NCBI RefSeq assembly: GCF_000701505.1 | Contig: NZ_KL370786.1 | Span: 140,468-204,467, forward strand | Direction: 5' to 3' | DNA length: 64,000 bases | DNA from: Dyadobacter crusticola DSM 16708 | GTDB taxonomy: Bacteria; Bacteroidota; Bacteroidia; Cytophagales; Spirosomataceae | Part shown: in pieces, positions 27,567-36,865 of the stretch | Layout of the letters: each line of letters opens with the position of its first letter | Numbering within the stretch: position 1 is the first letter of the stretch | Translations under genes and position numbers: made by a program | Notes under the pieces: model-generated | Databases searched by the model: none | What the model saw: only the letters and a program-made list of their open reading frames with translations | What the model was told of the DNA's origin: nothing

Positions 27567-28642
27567 TGGTTATCAGGTTTTTCGGCAAGTAATGGCAGGA
27601 ATACTTTGAAATGTGCAGCGGCTGCATCTATTACCGGCTGTTTTTCAGAAAGGAGGTTGTATTTGGCAAAAATATTGGCGAGCCCCAGCTTTGTCGATTT
27701 TACCGGTGTGGATTTTGTGACAACATTGTTACACACTTGCAGCCAATCGTTGCCCATCGACGTAATTTCTATAAGCAGGGGAGTTTGTTCCAAAATTGCA
27801 TTGTGCTTCACAGCATTCTCTACGAGCAACTGTAAAGTAAGCGGCGGAATGAACTTGTCGAGATCAGCCTGATCCACCCGGATCAGCAGGTCCAGCCCCT
27901 GGTCGTACCGCGTTTTTAATAAATGGAAATACGAACGGATGAATTTGAGCTCTGTTGCGAGTGTCGTCAGCTCGCTTTGGTTGTTTTGCAGAAGATACCT
28001 GTAAACCTGCGCCATTTCGTCCACAAACTGTTCCGCCCGCTTTGGCTCGTCGGTAATCAATGCGGAAAGGGTATTCAGACTGTTGAACAAAAAGTGCGGA
28101 TTTACCTGGCTTTTCAGACTTTGCAGCTGTCCCTGCATGCCCGCCTTTTTGATCTGCTCCTTATTTACCTTAATTTCTTTCCATCTTTTGAGCGAATAGT
28201 TACCTTCATAAAGCAGGGTAAGCACAATGACCGATATAAATTCAAACAAATACACATTGACCATTTTTTCTGCATCCAGCTCCGCGTCGACGGGGCGGTA
28301 CCGAATGATGAAAATGGCGTAAACAGTTACATATACCCCTGTAAGTATCCAGAAAGCAACTGCGGTCAGAAATCCGCGTTTGAGAGACGATTGCAGGGCC
28401 GGGTACTTTCTGGCAAGATACTGCGCCGCCCAGTCGTGCGGGATAAATGCCAGCGTGGTCATCACGAAAATCATGCAGGTGCCCAGTATAAAATTGGAAA
28501 GGCTTGCAAAATATGGCTCTCCAATAAGCAGGTAGCTGATCGTGGGTACAAACCAGGGGACCAGCAGTGCAAACATCCACCTGCCAAAAAGGCTCAGCCA
28601 GATCAGCCGACCGATATTGTTGAATTGCAGCGATGCGATCAT
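27563..28642 (-). CDS. LytS-type sensor histidine kinase (second of a tandem pair)
   Basis: 359 residues. Four membrane helices (about 10-30, 38-60, 88-115 and 125-150) are followed by a His_kinase domain with phospho-acceptor His in QVNPHFLFNSLNTLSALI. The N-box is LLVENAVKHNAI, and the Gly-rich region is reduced to KLGLANIFAKYNLL. Its ATG lies in the stop of the upstream kinase and its own stop in the ATG of the regulator, so all three genes are translationally coupled. It shares its architecture with the upstream kinase, so it arose by duplication. Confidence 0.93.
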   Translation of the reverse strand: MIASLQFNNIGRLIWLSLFGRWMFALLVPWFVPTISYLLIGEPYFASLSNFILGTCMIFVMTTLAFIPHDWAAQYLARKYPALQSSLKRGFLTAVAFWILTGVYVTVYAIFIIRYRPVDAELDAEKMVNVYLFEFISVIVLTLLYEGNYSLKRWKEIKVNKEQIKKAGMQGQLQSLKSQVNPHFLFNSLNTLSALITDEPKRAEQFVDEMAQVYRYLLQNNQSELTTLATELKFIRSYFHLLKTRYDQGLDLLIRVDQADLDKFIPPLTLQLLVENAVKHNAILEQTPLLIEITSMGNDWLQVCNNVVTKSTPVKSTKLGLANIFAKYNLLSEKQPVIDAAAAHFKVFLPLLAEKPDNQ

Positions 28643-29727
28643 GTGTAAATCAATGGCAAAATGACTGTGAAGCGCGCAGGTTCTTCCTTCACCTGGATTG
28701 TGCCTGCCTGGTTGAATAGCAATTTGTATCGTGAGATCAGCCTGGAAAGACCTGCCTCCGTGAATGACATGCTCACTACCCGCTTTTGCAGGTTGTTCGT
28801 TACTTCCAGTTGCCCCGTTGGGGTTGTTTTAATGCAGATCTGCAATGGCGCGTCAGGAGAAATGATGTTGTGGCGCACTGCATTGTCGACCAGTACCTGC
28901 AAGCTCAATGGCGCAATTTGTCCGCTCAGGTATATATCCGCCACTTCCACTACAAACCTGATCCCGCTCTCGTAGCGTGTTTCAAGCAGATAAATGTAAG
29001 ACCGGATAAATCGCAGCTCAGCATCCAGAGATACGAGATCATCTTCCTTGTCAGGCCCGTACACGCTGAGCAGGTACCTGTATACCTTTGACATTTCATC
29101 GACAAATTTCTCAGCTGTGGAGGGCGCTTCCGAGATCAGTACCGACAATGAATTGAGGCAATTGAAGAGAAAATGCGGGTTTACCTGTTGTTTTACAGTA
29201 TCCAGTTCCGCCTGTAACTGTCTTTGCTCCATCTCGTTCAGCTCCTGTAAGTCATTTTTCCACTGACTGAATGCAAAAATAAGCTCGGTCAGCCCTGCCG
29301 CCGTCAGCGAGCCACTCCCGATTGCGAACACAGCCCAAAGCGTGTGGGTCAGGTTGAACCGGTAACCAAACAAATGCGTCTGGCTGTATATCATCATGGC
29401 TAATAGAAATGCGGTAGCACTTACTGCTGCAAACAGCACAAACCAGGAGAGTACCCTGCGTACAGACTGGCCGGGTTCGGGATATATTTTGGCAATGGCC
29501 GGTGAAAATTTCCTGTTGATCAACAATGCAGCCAGGAAAAAGAGCAGGTTCAGCAGGCTGCCGCCCAGCAGGATTTTCAGGTCGGCAAAGTAATCCGGGC
29601 CCCAGATCAGATTTCCTGCAAGCGGTACTGCTGCGGCAAGTATCAGCACCATCAAAGTCAGGCTGACACGGTTTCGCCGGATCGAGTCTGCGTAATGAAT
29701 GGAAGAGAGGATACTGCCGGTGGTCAT
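28639..29727 (-). CDS. LytS-type sensor histidine kinase (first of a tandem pair)
   Basis: 362 residues. Four membrane helices (about 22-40, 52-70, 92-112 and 128-150) precede a His_kinase domain with QQVNPHFLFNCLNSLSVLI. The N-box is VLVDNAVRHNII. The usual G-box Gly residues are weak (EAGLSRLISRYKLL), so ATP binding may be altered. It is the first gene of the LytS-LytS-LytTR operon. A possible -7 element (29747-29754) lies just upstream. Confidence 0.93.
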   Translation of the reverse strand: MTTGSILSSIHYADSIRRNRVSLTLMVLILAAAVPLAGNLIWGPDYFADLKILLGGSLLNLLFFLAALLINRKFSPAIAKIYPEPGQSVRRVLSWFVLFAAVSATAFLLAMMIYSQTHLFGYRFNLTHTLWAVFAIGSGSLTAAGLTELIFAFSQWKNDLQELNEMEQRQLQAELDTVKQQVNPHFLFNCLNSLSVLISEAPSTAEKFVDEMSKVYRYLLSVYGPDKEDDLVSLDAELRFIRSYIYLLETRYESGIRFVVEVADIYLSGQIAPLSLQVLVDNAVRHNIISPDAPLQICIKTTPTGQLEVTNNLQKRVVSMSFTEAGLSRLISRYKLLFNQAGTIQVKEEPARFTVILPLIYT

Positions 29728-29746
29728 GGGGTTCTGGATGTAATTA

Positions 29747-29754
29747 CAAAACTA
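29747..29754 (-). promoter_or_regulatory. Possible Bacteroidetes -7 element
   Basis: Read on the - strand this is TAGTTTTG, matching the Bacteroidetes -7 consensus TAnnTTTG, 20 bases upstream of the first LytS start. No TTTG is found at the usual -33 distance, so it is weak support. Confidence 0.3.
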
Positions 29755-29947
29755 AACTGCATTTAGCTCAGAGTGAACACCACTCCTTCAAACAGTCGAT
29801 ATTCATCATTCAATTGTCAGATTTACACTTTCAAATGCAACTGCTCCCGGTAAGGTCGGTGTATCTGCTCACCGCAGGCATAAAATTTGTAAACCGCGGC
29901 ACCGGAATCCTTTTGTCTTAACAATCTTATCCTAAATATCAACCATT

Positions 29948-30931
29948 ATGGCAGTAATTGGCTATCACGCTTCACATGAGCAGTTTTCACCTGCTGAATT
30001 ATTGAACCTGGTGCAATTGGCAGAGGCGAGCGGGTTTAAGTCGGCGATGTGTTCCGATCACCTCAATCCGTGGAGCCACGATCAGGGACATTCAGGACAT
30101 CTTTGGTCATGGCTTGGCGGCGCTTTGCAGGCGACGGGCGAGATCCCTTTCGGTTCGCTTGTGATACCAGGCGGCGCAAGGTTCCATCCTGTGATGGTTG
30201 CTCAGGCTGTGGCGACGCTTGCAGATATGTTTCCGAACAGGTACCAATGGATCGCGCTGGGTAGTGGCGAAGCCTTGAATGAGGCGGTGCTGTCCCCTGA
30301 CTGGCCTTCAAAAGAAGAGCGGAACGCACGTTTGCAGGAAGCTGCGACGATGATCCGTGCGCTTTGGCGAGGCGAAACTGTGACCAGCAGGGAGGGGTAC
30401 CATTACGCCGACCAGGCGAAAATCTGGTCGCTGCCGGAACAAACTCCCCGGATCTTCGGAGCTGCGCTTACACCTAAGACCGCGCGCTGGATGGGCGAAT
30501 GGGCAGACGGGCTTGTGACCGTTAATCACTCGAAAGAGCAGTTGCGGGAAGTGGTGGCTGCATTCAACGAAGGCGGCGGGGCCGACAAGCCCAAGTATGC
30601 TCAGGTGCATGTAAGCTGGGCGCGCACTATGGAAGAAGCGACCCAAAATGCATTCGAACAGTGGCGGACCAACACGGTTTCCCCCGAGAAGTGCGCAAAT
30701 TTTAGGACGGTCGACGATTTTGAGAATGCGACGAGGGATATGCGACCGGAAGACATGGAGCAGCACCTTTTCATTTCTACTGATCCCGAAGCGCACATTG
30801 CCCATTTGCAGAGCTTGGAGGAAATCGGGTTTGAGCAGATCATGGTCCATAATGTCGGCCGGAACCAGGCTGAATTCATTGAGGTATTCGGCAAATACGT
30901 TTTGCCCGGGCTGGCAGTAGCAAGCTTGTAA
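29948..30931 (+). CDS. LLM-class flavin-dependent oxidoreductase
   Basis: 327 residues with a luciferase-like TIM barrel: MAVIGYHASHEQFSPAELL, GFKSAMCSDHLNPWSHDQGH, GARFHPVMVAQAVATLADMF, RYQWIALGSGEALNE and ARWMGEWADGLVTV. The pattern fits the TIGR03885-type group, described as FMN- rather than F420-dependent. That fits an organism not expected to make F420. The substrate is unknown. A terminator follows at once, so it is probably a single-gene unit. Confidence 0.9.
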   Translation: MAVIGYHASHEQFSPAELLNLVQLAEASGFKSAMCSDHLNPWSHDQGHSGHLWSWLGGALQATGEIPFGSLVIPGGARFHPVMVAQAVATLADMFPNRYQWIALGSGEALNEAVLSPDWPSKEERNARLQEAATMIRALWRGETVTSREGYHYADQAKIWSLPEQTPRIFGAALTPKTARWMGEWADGLVTVNHSKEQLREVVAAFNEGGGADKPKYAQVHVSWARTMEEATQNAFEQWRTNTVSPEKCANFRTVDDFENATRDMRPEDMEQHLFISTDPEAHIAHLQSLEEIGFEQIMVHNVGRNQAEFIEVFGKYVLPGLAVASL

Positions 30932-30937
30932 GTTGGA

Positions 30938-30959
30938 GGCCGCGAAAGCGGCCTTTTTT
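30938..30959 (+). terminator. Intrinsic terminator
   Basis: GGCCGC stem, GAAA tetraloop, GCGGCC and a six-T run, seven bases after the oxidoreductase stop codon: a textbook rho-independent terminator. Confidence 0.92.
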
Positions 30960-31160
30960 AATGAAATTGCTTACCGTTTAATAACTAGTATGTCGCGAAC
31001 TTAATTGATTATTAGGCAGATATATAAAAATTCCGGGGAGATAGATTATTTTAGTGGGATGGCTGACAGATTTTTTCTAATACAAGGCCAAAAGCTGTGT
31101 TACAACGGAATTAATTCTGAATTTTGTGCCCTGAAAATTACATCTATTAGCCAGGTGCCT

Positions 31161-31514
31161 ATGAGCATACTTTACATTGATCATGAAGTCAATAATCTGA
31201 ATTCCTTCAAAGCTACATTCAGGCGCGACGCTGAAATTTACCTGGCCGAAACTACCGAGCAAGGATTGGAAATATTGGACGAGAAGAAAATCGACGTGAT
31301 TTTCGCCGACCATCAGATGCCGGAAATGACCGGGCTCGAATTTCTGAGAATGGCGTCAGACAAGTACCCCGAGGCTGTGCGTGTATTGTTAACAGGGAAT
31401 GCCTACACGGATGAGTTCAAAGCCGCAGCAGGCAAGGGTTATTTCCACACCTACATTAATAAACCCTGGGATGAACAGCAGCTCCGCGACCTGATCGTCT
31501 CGCCAGCTTCCTGA
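31161..31514 (+). CDS. Single-domain response regulator
   Basis: 117 residues from ATG 31161 (MSILYIDHEVNNLNSFKATF). A longer frame upstream encodes nothing receiver-like, so this start is preferred. Phospho-acceptor Asp in DVIFADHQMPEMTG, Thr in VLLTGNA, and Lys in YINKPWDEQQL. The TGN...KPW signature is that of receivers often joined to HD-GYP or GGDEF outputs, but no output domain is present. The first acidic position is DHE rather than a DD pair. It is separated from the TldD operon by 182 bases. Confidence 0.85.
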   Translation: MSILYIDHEVNNLNSFKATFRRDAEIYLAETTEQGLEILDEKKIDVIFADHQMPEMTGLEFLRMASDKYPEAVRVLLTGNAYTDEFKAAAGKGYFHTYINKPWDEQQLRDLIVSPAS

Positions 31515-31696
31515 TACAGGTTATTTCCCTCCGTACCTCCCGCGATCCCGCGTGAGGCGCAACTGCATTGAAATACTTCCAGCTGCAAAAAATTGCCAGA
31601 GCAATATTTGTTGGAAAAATATATTGAGTACATTGTGAAGCCATTCTCAGGCGAAATTATCCTTCATCTTTTTTCCGAAAGGCCAAACATTATCAA

Positions 31697-33340
31697 ATGA
31701 AAAGAAGAGATTTCATGCAAATGTCAGGTATGGGATTGGGCGCTATGATGCTGTCCCAGGTACCTGTCATCGGCAACCCCGTTTCGGAAGCGCACTTGCT
31801 CGATCCGTGGATGGACGCGGCCTCCAAAAAGAAGCTGACAGAAGTAGCATTGAATGCAGCGAAAAGTAAGGGGGCTACCTATACAGATGTCCGTATCGGC
31901 CGCTACCTGCAGCAATACGTTTTTACACGAGAAAAGCAGGTACAGAATATCGTCAATGCTGAATCTTACGGGATCGGGATCCGCGTGATTGCGAACGGAA
32001 CCTGGGGTTTCTCAGCAACAAGCGATGTTACTGCCGACGGTATCGCCAAATGCGCCGCTACTGCCGTCGCCATTGCAAAGGCCAATTCCAAGTTTCAGAA
32101 AGAGCCTGTGGAGCTTGCCCCTCAGAAAGGGGTAGGGGACAAAACCTGGAAAACGCCAATTGTCAAGAATGCATTCGAGATTCCCGTCCGCGAGAAGATC
32201 GATTTGCTGATGAATGTAAATGGCAAAGCGCTTGAAAACGGCGCCAGCTTTGTTACTTCCAACCTCTTTTTTGTAAATGAACAGAAGTATTTCGCTTCAT
32301 CCGACGGCTCCTTTATTGATCAGGATATCCACCGCGTGTGGCCTACTTTCACAGTAACCGTCACCGATAAAGCGGCAGGTAAGTTCAAAACCCGGGATGC
32401 GATCAGCTCGCCAATGGGAATGGGATACGAGTACCTCGACGGAATTGCATCCGAGAAAATCGCCGGCCCGAATGGGATGGTAGGCTACCGCAATTCCTAC
32501 GATATGGTCGAAGACGCAATTGTAGCAGCTAAACAGGCAAAGGAAAAAATTACCGCCAAAACAGTTCAGCCCGGAAAATACGACCTCGTACTCGATCCGA
32601 ATCACCTGGGCCTGACAATACACGAATCTGTAGGGCACCCGACCGAACTCGACCGGGTACTCGGTTACGAAGCCAATTATGCAGGAACGAGCTTCGCTAC
32701 GCTGGACAAATGGCAGTCGAAGAACTTTGCTTACGGAAGCAAACTGGTCAATATCGTGGCAGACAAAACACAGCCGCATACATTGGGCGCAGTGGGCTAC
32801 GACGACGAAGGTGTGCCTTGCAAGGAATGGGATATTATCAAAGATGGTATCCTGGTAAACTATCAGGCGATCCGTGATCAGGTGAAAATTATCGGTGAAA
32901 AAGAATCTCACGGCTGCTGCTATGCGGATAACTGGTCTTCGGTACAGTTTCAGCGAATGCCGAATATTTCCCTCAAACCGGGCACAGAAAAGCGCAGTGT
33001 ACTTGATATGATCAAGGGTGTTGAGAAAGGCATTTACATTATCGGCCGCGGTTCTTATTCCATTGATCAGCAGCGTTATAACTTCCAATTTGGCGGTCAG
33101 GTGTTTTATGAGATCAAAAACGGGGAAATCACCGGAATGCTCGACGACGTGGCTTATCAGTCCAATACTCAGGAGTTCTGGAATTCCTGCTCACAACTCT
33201 GTGACAAAGACGACTACCGCACATTCGGCTCCTTTTTCGACGGAAAAGGCCAACCCGGCCAGGTAAGCGCCGTCTCCCACGGCAGCTCAACAACACGCTT
33301 TGACGGGGTGAATGTGATTAATACGGGAAGGAAGATATAA
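31697..33340 (+). CDS. TldD-family metallopeptidase, Tat-exported (copy 1)
   Basis: 547 residues. The N-terminus MKRRDFMQMSGMGLGAMMLS is a twin-arginine signal, unusual because the classical TldD is cytosolic. The metal site is H309-E310-x3-H313 (TIHESVGHPTELD), the family's zinc motif, with downstream HGCCYADNWSSVQFQRMPN and the C-terminal FWNSCSQLCDKDDY region. TldD pairs with TldE to cleave unfolded or modified peptides. The partner lies 114 bases downstream. The 34923 gene is a closely related second copy. Confidence 0.93.
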   Translation: MKRRDFMQMSGMGLGAMMLSQVPVIGNPVSEAHLLDPWMDAASKKKLTEVALNAAKSKGATYTDVRIGRYLQQYVFTREKQVQNIVNAESYGIGIRVIANGTWGFSATSDVTADGIAKCAATAVAIAKANSKFQKEPVELAPQKGVGDKTWKTPIVKNAFEIPVREKIDLLMNVNGKALENGASFVTSNLFFVNEQKYFASSDGSFIDQDIHRVWPTFTVTVTDKAAGKFKTRDAISSPMGMGYEYLDGIASEKIAGPNGMVGYRNSYDMVEDAIVAAKQAKEKITAKTVQPGKYDLVLDPNHLGLTIHESVGHPTELDRVLGYEANYAGTSFATLDKWQSKNFAYGSKLVNIVADKTQPHTLGAVGYDDEGVPCKEWDIIKDGILVNYQAIRDQVKIIGEKESHGCCYADNWSSVQFQRMPNISLKPGTEKRSVLDMIKGVEKGIYIIGRGSYSIDQQRYNFQFGGQVFYEIKNGEITGMLDDVAYQSNTQEFWNSCSQLCDKDDYRTFGSFFDGKGQPGQVSAVSHGSSTTRFDGVNVINTGRKI

Positions 33341-33388
33341 GGGAAGGGAGAAAGGAGGAATGGGAGGAAGGAGGAAAGGGAAATTGAC
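33341..33388. repeat. Purine-rich GGA/GAA tract
   Basis: About 48 bases of almost pure G/A on the + strand, made of GGAAGG and GAGGA units and ending in GGGAAATTGAC. The same kind of tract with the same ending recurs inside the DUF58 gene at 40403-40446. Confidence 0.7.
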
Positions 33389-33394
33389 ATCTTA

Positions 33395-33449
33395 CATTCA
33401 CTCATTCACTTTTTCACTCATTCAATCATTCAATCATTCAAAATTGAAT
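33395..33449. repeat. TTCA-type tetranucleotide repeat with shared 14-mer
   Basis: A run of CATTCA(C/A)T units ends in CATTCAAAATTGAA (33435-33448), six bases before the GTG start of the first TldE. The 14-mer and the unit recur before the second TldE and in front of MoxR. Confidence 0.85.
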
Positions 33450-33454
33450 AAATC

Positions 33455-34771
33455 GTGGCAATTTTATCAAAAGAAGAAGCAAAGAAAATCATAGATAAAG
33501 TCCTGGCGTTTTCGAAGGCTGATGAAGTCAGTGTGGGATTGTCGGGTAACCGGACCGGGAATATCCGTTATGCGCGGAACTCGGTATCAACGAGCGGTGA
33601 AACGACAGATCTTTCATTGTCGGTAACGTCCGTTTTTGGGAAAAAATCGGGTACGTCGACTATCAATGAGTTCGACGATGCATCACTGGAAAAAACAGTG
33701 CGGCGGGCAGAGGAAATCGCGCGGCTGGCTCCTGAAAATCCGGAGTATATGCCGATGCTGGGTGCCAGGGACTTTCCGGAAAGCAAGGCATTTGCAGATA
33801 GTACCGCAGCAATCGATCCAGATTTCCGCGCTCAGGCTGCATTCAATAGCATTGATCCCTGCGTGAAAAAGAACCTGACGGCAGCAGGGTATATGGAAGA
33901 TAGCGCCGGGTTTTCAGCAATGGGTAACAACAAAGGATTGTTTGGTTACAACAAAAGCACATCCGTTGATTTCTCCATAACCGTCCGCACAGCAGACGGA
34001 AAGGGCTCCGGCTACGTCTCGCGCGATTTCAATGATGTATCGAAGCTGAATACATTGGCTGCTACGGAGATTGCAATGCAAAAAGCACTCGCTTCGACCA
34101 ATACCAAAGCCTTGGAACCAGGCAAATACACCGTGATCCTCGAACCAATTGCCGGCGCCGACTTGCTGCTGAATATGATGCGGAGTATGGATGCCCGCAG
34201 TGCGGATGAAGGCAGGAGCTTTTTGGGTAAAAAAGGCGGAGGTACCCGGCTCGGCGAAAAGCTTTTTGACGAAAGAATAACCATTTATTCCGATCCCATG
34301 AATGCCGAAATCCCCGGGCCTACTTACCTGGGTGACGGAAGGGCGCAGGAGAAAGTGGTTTGGGTTGAAAATGGCGTTGTGAAGAATATGTCCTACTCGC
34401 GTTTCTGGGCTGAGAAGCAAGGTGTGAAAGCTGTACCGCCCGCGGGCGGCTTCATTTTTCAGGGAGGCAATGAGTCTGTTGCCGATCTGATCAAGGGGAC
34501 CGAAAAAGGTATTCTGGTTACGCGCTTCTGGTATATTCGTGCGGTGGACCCGCAGACATTGCTTTATACGGGACTGACCCGCGACGGTACTTTTTACATC
34601 GAAAACGGGCAGATCAAGTACCCGGTTAAAAACTTCCGTTTCAATGAAAGCCCGGTTATCATGCTCAATAACGTGGAAGCGATCGGCAAGCCGGTACGTG
34701 CAAGCGGAAGCCTCGTGCCGCCGCTTAAAATCCGCGATTTTACATTTACCAGCCTTTCAGACGCGGTTTAG
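33455..34771 (+). CDS. TldE/PmbA-family subunit (copy 1)
   Basis: 438 residues, starting at GTG. It matches the non-metal partner of TldD: an N-terminal domain (VGLSGNRTGNIRYARNSVST), the central GKYTVILEPIAGADLLLNMM, and a C-terminal domain (PQTLLYTGLTRDGTFYIENG, FNESPVIMLNNVEAIG). There is no HExxxH, as expected for TldE. No export signal is visible, in contrast to its TldD; it may be carried out as a complex (hitch-hiker Tat export), which is inference. The start is preceded by the TTCA repeat. Confidence 0.9.
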   Translation: MAILSKEEAKKIIDKVLAFSKADEVSVGLSGNRTGNIRYARNSVSTSGETTDLSLSVTSVFGKKSGTSTINEFDDASLEKTVRRAEEIARLAPENPEYMPMLGARDFPESKAFADSTAAIDPDFRAQAAFNSIDPCVKKNLTAAGYMEDSAGFSAMGNNKGLFGYNKSTSVDFSITVRTADGKGSGYVSRDFNDVSKLNTLAATEIAMQKALASTNTKALEPGKYTVILEPIAGADLLLNMMRSMDARSADEGRSFLGKKGGGTRLGEKLFDERITIYSDPMNAEIPGPTYLGDGRAQEKVVWVENGVVKNMSYSRFWAEKQGVKAVPPAGGFIFQGGNESVADLIKGTEKGILVTRFWYIRAVDPQTLLYTGLTRDGTFYIENGQIKYPVKNFRFNESPVIMLNNVEAIGKPVRASGSLVPPLKIRDFTFTSLSDAV

Positions 34772-34922
34772 TACGCAGGTTTTCGCGGGCAAAACCATTT
34801 ACGTATAAAATCTGCCACACATAACAAGACTTTTGATTCAGGTAGCCCGGTTCATTAACTTATGAATTGGGTTTTACCCTGATCATTCAAATCAAGCCAC
34901 TATTAGCAAACATCTACATACT

Positions 34923-36560
34923 TTGAAAAGACGAGATTTCATTCAACTGGCTGGGCTGGGGACCGGAGCGTTCATGTTACCTGGCCTGGCAATGAGCAAA
35001 GTTGTTTCCCCGGAAGCATTCCTCGAACCAGGTGCCGACGTGGCAGTTAAAAAGCGGCTGGCCGATGCGGCGCTGAATGCAGCCAAAGCCAAAGGCGCCT
35101 CTTATGCGGACGTGCGGATCGGTCGCTACCTCAACCAATTTGTTGTTACCCGGGAGGAAAAGGTGCAAAACATTGTCAACACGGAATCGTATGGAGTTGG
35201 CGTGCGTGTGATTGCAAATGGATGCTGGGGATTTGCCGCGGTAGTGGATGTGAATAGTGAAGCCCAGATGGCGAAAGCAGCCGAAGACGCCGTTGCTATT
35301 GCGAAAGCCAATTCCAAATTGATGAAAGAGCCCGTGCAATTGGCCCCTCAGAAAGGTTTTGGTGAAGTAAGCTGGAAAGCGCCGATCAAGAAAAACGGCT
35401 TTGAAGTGCCTATTAAAGAGAAAGTTGATCTGCTGCTTTCCGTCAATGACGCAGCGATGAAGAATGGGGCGAACTATGTTAACTCTGTACTTTTCCTGGT
35501 AAACGAACAAAAATATTTTGCGTCAACCGACGGCTCCTACATTGATCAGGATGTACACCGGATCTGGCCGATCTTCAATATTACTGCCATCGATCCCAAA
35601 TCGGGCAAGTTTGAAACCCGGAATGCGCTCAGCGCACCAATGGGAATGGGTTACGATTACCTGCAGTCAAATCCGGCTGACAAGATAACCGGCATTACTA
35701 CCCGCTATAATATGGGCTACGATATGCTCGAAGATGCTACCGCCGCCGCAAGACAAGCCAAGGAGAAACTCACAGCCAAGTCAGTGGAAGCTGGTAAGTA
35801 CGACCTGATCCTAGATCCGTCGCATTTATGGCTAACCATTCACGAGTCCGTAGGCCACCCGCTGGAACTCGACCGCGTGCTTGGATATGAGGCCAATTTC
35901 GCCGGGACTTCTTTTGCGACGCTTGATAAATGGCAATCCAAGAATTTTCAATACGGCAGCAAGCAGGTGAACCTCATTGCCGATAAGTTACAGGTGGGCT
36001 CACTGGGTGCAGTAGGTTGGGATGATGAAGGTGTGAATACCAAGAAATGGGACCTGGTCAAAGATGGTATACTCGTCAACTACCAGGCGACGCGCGATCA
36101 GGCGCATATTATTGGTGAGAAAGAATCACACGGCTGCTGCTATGCGGATAGCTGGAGTTCGGTGCAGTTCCAGCGAATGCCAAACGTTTCACTGGCGGCA
36201 GGCAAAACGCCTTTGTCGGTGGACGAGATGATCAAGGATGTCAAAAAAGGCATTTACATCATCGGTGACGGATCTTTCTCCATTGATCAGCAGCGTTATA
36301 ACTTCCAGTTTGGCGGACAGCTGTTCTATGAAATTAAGGATGGTAAGATTGTAGGAATGCTGAAAGACGTAGCATACCAGTCCAACACGCAGGAGTTCTG
36401 GAATTCATGCGTGCAGGTTTGTGACGAAAAGGACTACCGGCTAGGCGGATCTTTCTTCGACGGAAAAGGCCAGCCCTCACAATCCAGCGCCGTCTCCCAC
36501 GGAAGTTCCACCACGCGTTTTAATGGAGTTAATGTGATTAATACAGCTAGGAAGATTTAA
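34923..36560 (+). CDS. TldD-family metallopeptidase, Tat-exported (copy 2)
   Basis: 545 residues, TTG start. The signal MKRRDFIQLAGLGTGAFML again has the RR-F pattern of twin-arginine export. The zinc site is H307-E308-x3-H311 (TIHESVGHPLELD). It aligns with copy 1 over its full length by eye, with differences spread evenly, so this is an old duplication rather than a recent assembly copy. Both copies keep the metal ligands and the HGCCYAD segment, so both look active. The second TldE follows after the repeat-filled interval. Confidence 0.93.
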   Translation: MKRRDFIQLAGLGTGAFMLPGLAMSKVVSPEAFLEPGADVAVKKRLADAALNAAKAKGASYADVRIGRYLNQFVVTREEKVQNIVNTESYGVGVRVIANGCWGFAAVVDVNSEAQMAKAAEDAVAIAKANSKLMKEPVQLAPQKGFGEVSWKAPIKKNGFEVPIKEKVDLLLSVNDAAMKNGANYVNSVLFLVNEQKYFASTDGSYIDQDVHRIWPIFNITAIDPKSGKFETRNALSAPMGMGYDYLQSNPADKITGITTRYNMGYDMLEDATAAARQAKEKLTAKSVEAGKYDLILDPSHLWLTIHESVGHPLELDRVLGYEANFAGTSFATLDKWQSKNFQYGSKQVNLIADKLQVGSLGAVGWDDEGVNTKKWDLVKDGILVNYQATRDQAHIIGEKESHGCCYADSWSSVQFQRMPNVSLAAGKTPLSVDEMIKDVKKGIYIIGDGSFSIDQQRYNFQFGGQLFYEIKDGKIVGMLKDVAYQSNTQEFWNSCVQVCDEKDYRLGGSFFDGKGQPSQSSAVSHGSSTTRFNGVNVINTARKI

Positions 36561-36562
36561 TG

Positions 36563-36843
36563 TTGAATGAATGAATGAATGAATGAATTTCAAATGAATG
36601 AATGAATTTCAAATGAGTGAATGAGTGAGTTAGTGAATTAGTGAATGAATGAGTAAAAAAAATGACAGAATGACTGATGACTGAATAGTTTACCATGAAT
36701 ATTCTATGTTTTTGTACGCGTTAGGTCATTTACGATTCATTCATTCAAAATTGAAAATTCACTCATTCACTAATTCGCTCATTCACTAATTAAAATATTC
36801 ACTCATTCAACCATTCACTCATTCAATCATTCAAAATTGAATC
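36563..36843. repeat. Large imperfect inverted repeat of GAAT/ATTC tetranucleotides
   Basis: This fills the 305-base gap between TldD copy 2 and TldE copy 2. The left part (36563-36660) is built from TGAA units, including a perfect run of six. The right part (about 36735-36843) is built from CATTCA units and holds the 14-mer CATTCAAAATTGAA twice (36742-36755 and 36828-36841). The two parts are near reverse complements, so the transcript could fold into a long stem. Nothing else is seen in the gap. Confidence 0.85.
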
Positions 36844-36865
36844 TCCCCCAAACCCAACAAAGCCC

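Noticed and set aside
32297..33088. 263-residue frame on the - strand
   Set aside because: Antisense to the catalytic region of TldD copy 1; no motifs.
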